Part shown: piece after piece, positions 5,773-9,973 of the stretch
Layout of the letters: every line of letters starts with the position of its first letter
Position numbering within the stretch: position 1 is the first letter of the stretch
Origin: Halodesulfurarchaeum sp.
GTDB lineage: Archaea; Halobacteriota; Halobacteria; Halobacteriales; Halobacteriaceae
Length of the DNA stretch: 9,973 nt
NCBI GenBank assembly: GCA_018334775.1
Contig: JAGXLJ010000019.1
Span: 1 to 9,973, forward strand
Direction: 5' to 3'
Program-made: the position numbers and the translations under genes
Notes under the pieces: generated by a model
Told to the model about the DNA's origin: nothing
Seen by the model: the letters and a program-made list of their open reading frames with translations, nothing else
Database searches by the model: none

Positions 5773-6648
5773 ATGGCCTCGTTGACGGATAGATCGACGA
5801 ATGGGACGGTACTCCATCGGGCCGGCCGTTCGATTGTCTCGCGGGCACGTGGCGTGGCGATGGGAACAGCGGGACTCACGTTCCTGCTGGTATTAATTGG
5901 AGAGTTCACGGCCGCTGCCGGGGCCGGCGCAACCTGTAATTTCACCTATCCTGGCTGTGCCGGACAACTGTCCCCGATCGGCCTGTCGATCCCGCAGTTT
6001 ATCGAATGGTTCCACCGATTTTTCGCGATGCTCGTGGGATTCATCATCATCACAAATGCCCTCGTTTTATGGTACCGATATCGAGGGACCCGTATTTCCT
6101 GGGCCGGTTGGCTTGCAGCGATGCTTTTGCCAATTCAAGTGGTTCTCGGCGGGGTTACCGTCACCTTCGCGACGCTATTTCCGGACGGATACACTCCGGC
6201 CGTCCAATTGGCCCATCTTGGGACTGCACTGGCCTTGTTCCTCTTATTGGTCGCCGCCGTGGTCTGGATCGACCAGCGTGAAGCAACTGGTGGAACACAT
6301 AGTCGGCTCTATGCTCTTGGAATGGTTGGTCTCGGTTTCACAGGCTTAGAGGCGGTTTTCGCTCCGGATCTCGTATTCACGTTCTGGCCGGCCATCCAAA
6401 CTGGCTATCACTTCTTTGCCCACCTTTCGGTGGCCGCGTTCCTCGTGGGTGCGCTCTGGGCCCGATCGATCGAGTCTGTCGATGCCGGAATCGCAAGTGG
6501 CCTTGGGGTGGGCGTTGGACTCGCAAACACGTTTCTCGTGATCGGTATTTTCCTGATTTCGGATGGAGTACAGGTAGTGGTGTACATGCTGCTTTTCGTC
6601 CAGCTGGTGCTGTTTGCGTGGCTTGTGGTTGCCGGGTCAAGAACCTGA
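5773..6648 (+). CDS. ctaA: Heme A synthase, CtaA/COX15 family
   Basis: A 291-residue, eight-helix membrane protein that should oxidise the C8 methyl of heme O to give heme A for the oxidase. The N-terminal half is canonical: a Cys pair Cys55/Cys62 in TCNFTYPGCAG in the first outer loop, the conserved Glu78 and His81 in EWFHRFF, and a second heme-ligand His148 in LAHLGTAL. The second half (about 178-291) keeps histidines in helix 6 (His213, His217 in GYHFFAHLS). It has no second Cys pair and no histidine in the last helix (GVQVVVYMLLFVQLVLF), where CtaA usually has its fourth heme ligand. The last gene of the locus encodes another CtaA-like half fused to CtaB and converges on this one with a 31-nt gap. 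Function as heme A synthase is likely; the odd second half makes it less than certain. Confidence 0.85.
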   Translation: MASLTDRSTNGTVLHRAGRSIVSRARGVAMGTAGLTFLLVLIGEFTAAAGAGATCNFTYPGCAGQLSPIGLSIPQFIEWFHRFFAMLVGFIIITNALVLWYRYRGTRISWAGWLAAMLLPIQVVLGGVTVTFATLFPDGYTPAVQLAHLGTALALFLLLVAAVVWIDQREATGGTHSRLYALGMVGLGFTGLEAVFAPDLVFTFWPAIQTGYHFFAHLSVAAFLVGALWARSIESVDAGIASGLGVGVGLANTFLVIGIFLISDGVQVVVYMLLFVQLVLFAWLVVAGSRT

Positions 6649-6679
6649 ACGCCGTTCTAGCAGAGGGTTTCAGTGGAAT

Positions 6680-8095
6680 TTAAACGATCATCGTATCGAT
6701 GACGACTGCAAAAAGTACCGCGCCGAGATAGGCATTTGCGGCGATGAAGGTCCGCTTGGCGGCCAGATCGGTTTGGATGCGATGCAATCGGACGGTGGCC
6801 ACGAGAAATAGGGCGCCGAACAGCACAGCAACAGTAGCATACAAAGGCCCGAGCCCTGACGCGGTTCCAAGCAGTACCGCTGCGAGCATTGTCGCCCCAA
6901 GGAAGGCAGCGATGTGGCGTCTCGTGGTTTGTTCGCCTCGAACCACCGGCAGCATTGGAAAGCCTGCCCGGGCGTAATCCGCTTTGTAAATCAAGGCCAG
7001 ATTGTAGAAGTGAGCCGGCGTCCAGAGAAACACGACGGCACCCAACACGATCGCTGGCATACCGACCGAGTCCGTAATTGCTGCCCAGCCGATCAGCGCC
7101 GGGAGGGCTCCAACTGCCCCGCCAATGACGGTGTTCTGATCGGTATTCGGCTTCAAAATCACCGTATAGACGACACTGTAAAAGAGAACCGCGAGCAGTC
7201 CCAATCCGGCTGCCAACACGTTGACGAAAGAGAGAAACACGGCCATCGAAGCGCCCAAGAGGAGAAACCCAAACGCGACTGCGCGGTGTGGGGGAATGAT
7301 ATCGGTGACGAGCGGCCGATCGTTCGTTCGGGCCATCAATTTGTCCCGATCCCGCTCGAGCACGTTATTGAACGTTCCGCTCGCCCCGATAGCGAGGACG
7401 CCGCCCGCAATCGTCGCCAGTGCTGTCCCGAATGGGGGAATCCCTTGTGCCGCCAATCCCATACTCGCGAGTGCGACCAGACCCAAAAGCCACCAAAGGT
7501 AGGGTTTTGTCAATCTGAGGTAGGCACGTCCGATAGTTAGTGGACCTGGATTTTTCGGTTCAGCGGATCCCGGTTTGGCGTCTTCATCGTCCGGTGATGG
7601 TTCTGGATTGGGGTCATCGGTTTGAACAACTCTTTCACTATCGTGGGCCTCCAATTGCCACACCAAGGCGGCCATCAACGCCGAAAAAATCGTCAGTGCA
7701 AATACGAGATGAATGGTGCTGATGGCTGTCGTTGTTCCTGAAACTGCTGCTTGAGCCCCTATGAAGACCTCGAAGGGGTAAAGCAGGAGCGCTGCACCCA
7801 GTCCGAATCGGACTTTCGAGGAATGGGACTGTGTCAGGACGATGTAACCCGTCCATAGCAAAAGCAGACCCACCGTAAAGGCGGCAATTCGATGTCCAAA
7901 GACGAGGGTTGTTTCCGGAGATCCGAACCACGGTCCATTACAGAGTGGCCATCCGCTGCAGGCGTTTGCCGTGTTCGCAAGGGCGTTTGAAACCCCTGTG
8001 AGTATGAGCAGATAGGTCCCAATGCTTGATGCAACGATTAGCGTGGTCGCTCTTGGAGTGGAGAAACGGCGTTTTGCCATAGTTGAGAGGTCCAT
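6680..8095 (-). CDS. ctaB: Fused CtaA-like domain + heme O synthase (protoheme IX farnesyltransferase, CtaB)
   Basis: A 471-residue membrane protein with two parts. Residues 15-150 are a four-helix CtaA half: Cys46 and Cys52 in CSGWPLCNG, heme-ligand-like His68 in FGHRIAA and His129 in TIHLVFA. A Pro/Asp/Glu-rich linker (about 150-187) follows. Residues 188-471 are a UbiA-family prenyltransferase with the first Asp-rich-type motif NNVLERDRDKLMARTNDRPL (243-262; Asn243, Glu247, Asp251) and the CtaB motif YKADYARAGFPMLPV (370-384). CtaB adds a farnesyl chain to protoheme to make heme O. The N-terminal extension is a known feature of haloarchaeal CtaB proteins. Four-helix compact CtaA forms occur in archaea such as Aeropyrum, so the fused half could itself have heme A synthase or heme-channelling activity. 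An in-frame ATG at codon 6 is an alternative start. Confidence 0.9.
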   Translation of the reverse strand: MDLSTMAKRRFSTPRATTLIVASSIGTYLLILTGVSNALANTANACSGWPLCNGPWFGSPETTLVFGHRIAAFTVGLLLLWTGYIVLTQSHSSKVRFGLGAALLLYPFEVFIGAQAAVSGTTTAISTIHLVFALTIFSALMAALVWQLEAHDSERVVQTDDPNPEPSPDDEDAKPGSAEPKNPGPLTIGRAYLRLTKPYLWWLLGLVALASMGLAAQGIPPFGTALATIAGGVLAIGASGTFNNVLERDRDKLMARTNDRPLVTDIIPPHRAVAFGFLLLGASMAVFLSFVNVLAAGLGLLAVLFYSVVYTVILKPNTDQNTVIGGAVGALPALIGWAAITDSVGMPAIVLGAVVFLWTPAHFYNLALIYKADYARAGFPMLPVVRGEQTTRRHIAAFLGATMLAAVLLGTASGLGPLYATVAVLFGALFLVATVRLHRIQTDLAAKRTFIAANAYLGAVLFAVVIDTMIV

Positions 8096-8133
8096 TTGCT
8101 ATTTTGAGCGTTGTCCGGGTAGCTTGCTTGGGG

Positions 8134-8140
8134 GATATAC
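8134..8140 (-). promoter_or_regulatory. TATA-like box for the ctaB gene
   Basis: On the minus strand this reads GTATATC, about 39-45 nt upstream of the ATG at 8095, predicting a start near 8110 and a leader of about 15 nt. It is preceded by GC-rich sequence (CGGTCC). Confidence 0.4.
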
Positions 8141-8290
8141 CGGACCGATTCACCCTATCCTGCTCCAGATAGTCACTTTTCGTGTGCAACCATTGTGTTT
8201 ACTGAGACTATAATATTCCCTTAGTATTGTGTGTTATTAAGTTACGGGGACGTCGGCAGAACCCGATGGCTGGTTTTTGACAAACATTGG

Positions 8291-8300
8291 ACGAAAAATG
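8291..8300 (-). terminator. T-rich 3' end signal after the CBS gene
   Basis: The minus strand reads CATTTTTCGT about 23-32 nt after the CBS stop codon. Archaeal transcription commonly ends at short U-tracts, so this is a reasonable terminator candidate. The 227-nt spacer 8096-8322 holds no convincing gene. Besides this tract and the ctaB promoter it contains an AT-rich patch at about 8205-8242. Confidence 0.35.
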
Positions 8301-8322
8301 GCAGCCGCCGATTTTCTTTTGC

Positions 8323-8727
8323 TTAAGACGGTGTCGGGTCTTCTACTGCTGAGAGGTACGCCGTCAGGTCGGTTTTGGTGATGATACCGATCACGATGTC
8401 GTCCTCGTCCGTGACTGGGAGGTGTGAAATGTTTTTCTCGATCATCTTGTCGGCGGCCGTTTGTATGTGGTCCTGTGCGCCCACCGTGACCACGTCCTTG
8501 GTCATGTACCGTTCGACGGTGGTTTTGGCCTTTGGTTTACTTTCTGCGACGATGCGAATGAAGTCGGTGTTTGTGAGGATCCCTTCGAGTTCGCCATTGA
8601 CGTCCGAAACGATTATCGACCCGATCTGATTGTCCAAGAGCGTATGTGCCGTCTCTTCGACAAACGTATCGGGATCTGCAGTGATGAGATCCGAGGTCAT
8701 GAGTCGTGCGACGAAAACGTCTTCCAT
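8323..8727 (-). CDS. Two-CBS-domain protein
   Basis: A 134-residue soluble protein made almost entirely of a Bateman pair. CBS1 spans about residues 8-62 (VARLMTSDLITADPDTFVEE to GILTNTDFIRIV) and CBS2 about 70-128 (VERYMTKDVVTVGAQD to GIITKTDLTAYL). Each ends with the T-x-T/K-D signature that often contacts the ribose of bound adenine nucleotides. Stand-alone CBS pairs sense AMP, ATP or SAM-type ligands and regulate partners. No partner is evident here. The start at 8727 (MEDVFVARLM) is preferred because a TATA-like box lies 27-32 nt upstream, giving a leaderless transcript. An in-frame ATG at 8742 would add MLSNR. It is transcribed alone, toward ctaB on the same strand but 227 nt away. Confidence 0.85.
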   Translation of the reverse strand: MEDVFVARLMTSDLITADPDTFVEETAHTLLDNQIGSIIVSDVNGELEGILTNTDFIRIVAESKPKAKTTVERYMTKDVVTVGAQDHIQTAADKMIEKNISHLPVTDEDDIVIGIITKTDLTAYLSAVEDPTPS

Positions 8728-8753
8728 GCGATTAGATAACATTCGGTTGGGAC

Positions 8754-8759
8754 AATATC
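8754..8759 (-). promoter_or_regulatory. TATA-like box for the CBS gene
   Basis: The minus strand reads GATATT within AAAAGAGATATTG, 27-32 nt upstream of the ATG at 8727. This spacing is the main reason for preferring that start over the ATG at 8742. Confidence 0.4.
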
Positions 8760-8812
8760 TCTTTTGGTCCCAGCAACGGCCGGGCTATGTCATGGGGTTT
8801 CGGAGGAGTGCC

Positions 8813-8914
8813 ATGCAAATTATGGCCGACTACCCCTCGCTGTCCAAAACAGACGACAGATCGATTCGGATTTTTCCAAACCAGTTTGGAGCGTCATTGA
8901 GTAAAATTAGTTAA
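8813..8914 (+). CDS. Possible small protein of 33 residues
   Basis: An ATG at 8813 is preceded by GGAGG (8802-8806) with a 6-nt gap, which matches the haloarchaeal anti-Shine-Dalgarno sequence well. The frame (MQIMADYPSLSKTDDRSIR, then IFPNQFGASLSKIS) ends with TAA at 8912-8914. It has no cysteines, no membrane segment and no family I recognise. It lies in the otherwise empty 294-nt spacer between the CBS gene and cspA. An ORF this short can arise by chance, so this is a candidate only. Confidence 0.25.
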   Translation: MQIMADYPSLSKTDDRSIRIFPNQFGASLSKIS

Positions 8915-8984
8915 TCCACGAGTGTTTCGGGTTGAACTAATCACTGGGTATAGCCGCGTATACGGCGGTCAAACAGCGGTGGGA

Positions 8985-8991
8985 TTATATA
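8985..8991 (+). promoter_or_regulatory. TATA box for cspA
   Basis: TTATATA lies 31-37 nt before the ATG at 9022, the best TATA match in the window. It predicts a very short leader of roughly 8-12 nt. GGAG (9014-9017) near the 5' end could act as a Shine-Dalgarno site 4 nt from the start codon. Upstream, ATTAGTT (8906-8912) and AACTAAT (8935-8941) form a 7-bp inverted repeat that may be an operator. Confidence 0.5.
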
Positions 8992-9021
8992 CAAGGCCGT
9001 CTTCGTGGAAAGTGGAGACAA

Positions 9022-9216
9022 ATGGCAACCGGTACGGTCGCATTCTTCAACGAGCGGAAAGGGTACGGCTTCATCGAGAGCGACGAGTCCGAGGAGGACG
9101 TGTTCTTCCATATGGAAGACGTCGGCGGGCCCGATTTAGAGGAGGGCCAGGAAGTCGAATTCGAGATCGAACAGGCAGACAAAGGTCCACGAGCGAAGGA
9201 ACTCACACGGTTGTAG
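9022..9216 (+). CDS. cspA: Cold-shock domain protein (CspA family)
   Basis: A 64-residue single cold-shock domain, the usual length for the family. RNP1 is KGYGFI (13-18) and RNP2 is VFFHM (27-31), the aromatic nucleic-acid-binding surface. MATGTVAFFNERKGYGFIE is the standard N-terminal strand pair. The protein is strongly acidic (many Glu/Asp between 19 and 52), as in haloarchaeal homologues. It binds single-stranded RNA or DNA in the cytoplasm and acts as an RNA chaperone. It is a single-gene unit with its own TATA box and a hairpin plus T-run after the stop. Confidence 0.95.
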   Translation: MATGTVAFFNERKGYGFIESDESEEDVFFHMEDVGGPDLEEGQEVEFEIEQADKGPRAKELTRL

Positions 9217-9220
9217 CCGA

Positions 9221-9241
9221 AGCCGCTCGTTGAGCGGTTTC
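9221..9241 (+). terminator. Hairpin with T-run after cspA
   Basis: CCGCTC (9223-9228) and GAGCGG (9232-9237) pair around a GTT loop, starting 6 nt after the cspA stop and followed by TTTCT. An A-T and a G-U pair can extend the stem. The stem plus U-tract is a convincing 3' end. Confidence 0.5.
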
Positions 9242-9244
9242 TCT

Positions 9245-9264
9245 GACGGGCCCGTCGGGGCCCC
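9245..9264. repeat. Two adjacent perfect palindromes downstream of cspA
   Basis: GACGGGCCCGTC (9245-9256) is a 12-bp perfect palindrome, and GGGGCCCC (9257-9264) an 8-bp palindrome directly abutting it. The two GGGCCC cores can also pair with each other. They may strengthen termination after cspA or be a protein-binding site. The remainder of the spacer up to 9433 shows only a possible promoter. Confidence 0.4.
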
Positions 9265-9382
9265 ACGGTTATCTTCCCAGCAGATGCGTCATTGGCATCA
9301 ATCAGCCACTATTTTTTGGGCCCTGTCCGGCGAGCCGCGCGGGCACTGTCTGCAAAAGGCCTAAGAGCGCGAACAGCATTCG

Positions 9383-9388
9383 TTTATT
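9383..9388 (+). promoter_or_regulatory. TATA-like element for the HD-domain gene
   Basis: TTTATT lies 46-51 nt before the GTG at 9434, predicting a transcript start near 9410 and a leader of about 20-25 nt. Evidence is position and composition only. Confidence 0.25.
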
Positions 9389-9433
9389 CAACATGACGAA
9401 GTTCAACCAAACCACGGGATTGGGGGCGGTACC

Positions 9434-9973
9434 GTGGGGGTCGAGATAGCCGAATCGCCGGTCACCGACGAGACGTTCGAGTCGATGGCCGCGTTCGTAT
9501 ACGATTACCTGCAAGCAAGCGTCGAGAACGAGGGCGACGGTGGCCGGATGCGTTGGTACCCGTGGCACTCCGCTGAGTATCGCTTCAACCACATTATGAA
9601 TGTGGTAGAACTTGGAAATGAGATCGCTGAATCAGAAGGCGCGAACGAGGATGTGGTCCGGGTCGCCGGCCTCTTCCACGATATCGCAAAGCTCGAAGCC
9701 GACCAGGACGTGCATGCAGAAGCCGGCGCTCGCGTAGCTCGCGAGTATCTCGAAAGTCACGGTCACTTCCCAGGGTCGTTCATCAACCAAGTCTGTCGGG
9801 CCATTGAAGGCCACAGTCACACGGGCGAACTCGAGGAAGTTTCACTCGAAACCCAGTGTGTCATCGAAGCAGATTTGCTCGATAAAGTCGGCGCAAACGG
9901 CATTACGCTCATGCTGTTGCGGATGGGCTACGAGGCCCGAACCCATATGGATGCGGCCGAGATGGTTCAGCGG
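9434..9973 (+). CDS. HD-domain metal-dependent phosphohydrolase (partial, runs off the window)
   Basis: 180 residues are visible with no stop before the window ends. HD-superfamily metal ligands are in order: His53 in YRFNHIMNVV, the His82-Asp83 pair in LFHDIAKLE and Asp147 in EADLLDKVGANG. His127 and His129 (GHSHTG) may add to a second metal site. Such proteins hydrolyse phosphomonoesters or phosphodiesters, often of nucleotides; the substrate is not evident. The GTG at 9434 is chosen because no ATG occurs between the upstream in-frame stop at 9362-9364 and codon 18, and because VGVEIAESPVTDETFE reads like a natural N-terminus. The ATG at 9485 would cut into a well-formed helix. It is preceded by a 217-nt spacer from cspA and is probably an independent unit. 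Confidence 0.85.
   Translation, partial: MGVEIAESPVTDETFESMAAFVYDYLQASVENEGDGGRMRWYPWHSAEYRFNHIMNVVELGNEIAESEGANEDVVRVAGLFHDIAKLEADQDVHAEAGARVAREYLESHGHFPGSFINQVCRAIEGHSHTGELEEVSLETQCVIEADLLDKVGANGITLMLLRMGYEARTHMDAAEMVQR

Noticed and set aside
6914..7540. A 208-codon plus-strand frame opposite ctaB
   Set aside because: It lies wholly antisense to the well-supported prenyltransferase domain and its product is Arg/His-rich without any domain. It is a shadow of ctaB codon bias.
9393..9449. ATG at 9393 as the start of a short gene or of the HD protein
   Set aside because: Its frame gives only 18 residues before a TAG and is not the HD-domain frame.
1..9973. CRISPR array, integrase or toxin-antitoxin genes
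   Set aside because: I saw no regularly spaced direct repeats, no recombinase and no paired small toxin/antitoxin frames. The only mobile DNA is the IS1341-type remnant.

Overview
The window reads as chromosomal DNA from a halophilic archaeon (class Halobacteria). The encoded proteins are acidic. The two secreted copper proteins start with twin-arginine signals followed by a lipobox. There is a haloarchaeal-type IS1341/TnpB remnant. Most well-defined starts have TATA-like boxes about 25-35 nt upstream of the start codon, as expected for leaderless or short-leader transcripts. The genus cannot be named from the sequence alone.

Layout. 1-25 is probably the last codons of an upstream gene, followed by a hairpin and a promoter region with palindromes. 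220-1432 holds a halocyanin-like blue copper lipoprotein and a five-helix DUF420 protein (the CtaM-like oxidase maturation family). 1433-2581 is a scar: a 5'-truncated, frameshifted tnpB of the IS200/IS605 (IS1341) type with well-kept right-end hairpins. It is fused to the first ~25 codons of a minus-strand membrane-protein gene whose promoter survives. 2707-5115 is an operon of ABC ATPase, ABC-2 permease and an uncharacterised membrane protein with a CxxC. 5137-5679 (minus) is a second halocyanin-like lipoprotein. 5773-6648 (plus) is a CtaA-like heme A synthase, convergent with 6680-8095 (minus), a fusion of a four-helix CtaA half to CtaB (heme O synthase). 8323-8727 (minus) is a two-CBS-domain protein, 9022-9216 a CspA cold-shock protein, and 9434-9973 the start of an HD-domain phosphohydrolase that runs off the window.

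How it fits together. About 220-8095 looks like a heme-copper oxidase biogenesis and electron-donor locus. CtaB makes heme O from protoheme, CtaA-type domains oxidise it to heme A, the DUF420 protein helps mature the oxidase, the two halocyanins are likely periplasm-side electron carriers, and the ABC exporter plus CxxC membrane protein are plausible cofactor- or copper-handling partners. No oxidase structural subunit lies inside the window. The IS remnant has cut this locus and apparently destroyed one resident membrane gene. The CBS, cspA and HD genes to the right look like ordinary unrelated genes.

Most worth a second look: the CtaA paralogue whose second half lacks the usual second Cys pair and C-terminal heme-ligand His while a complete CtaA half is fused to CtaB next door; the CxxC membrane protein in the ABC operon; and the TnpB scar with its intact right end next to a beheaded gene.
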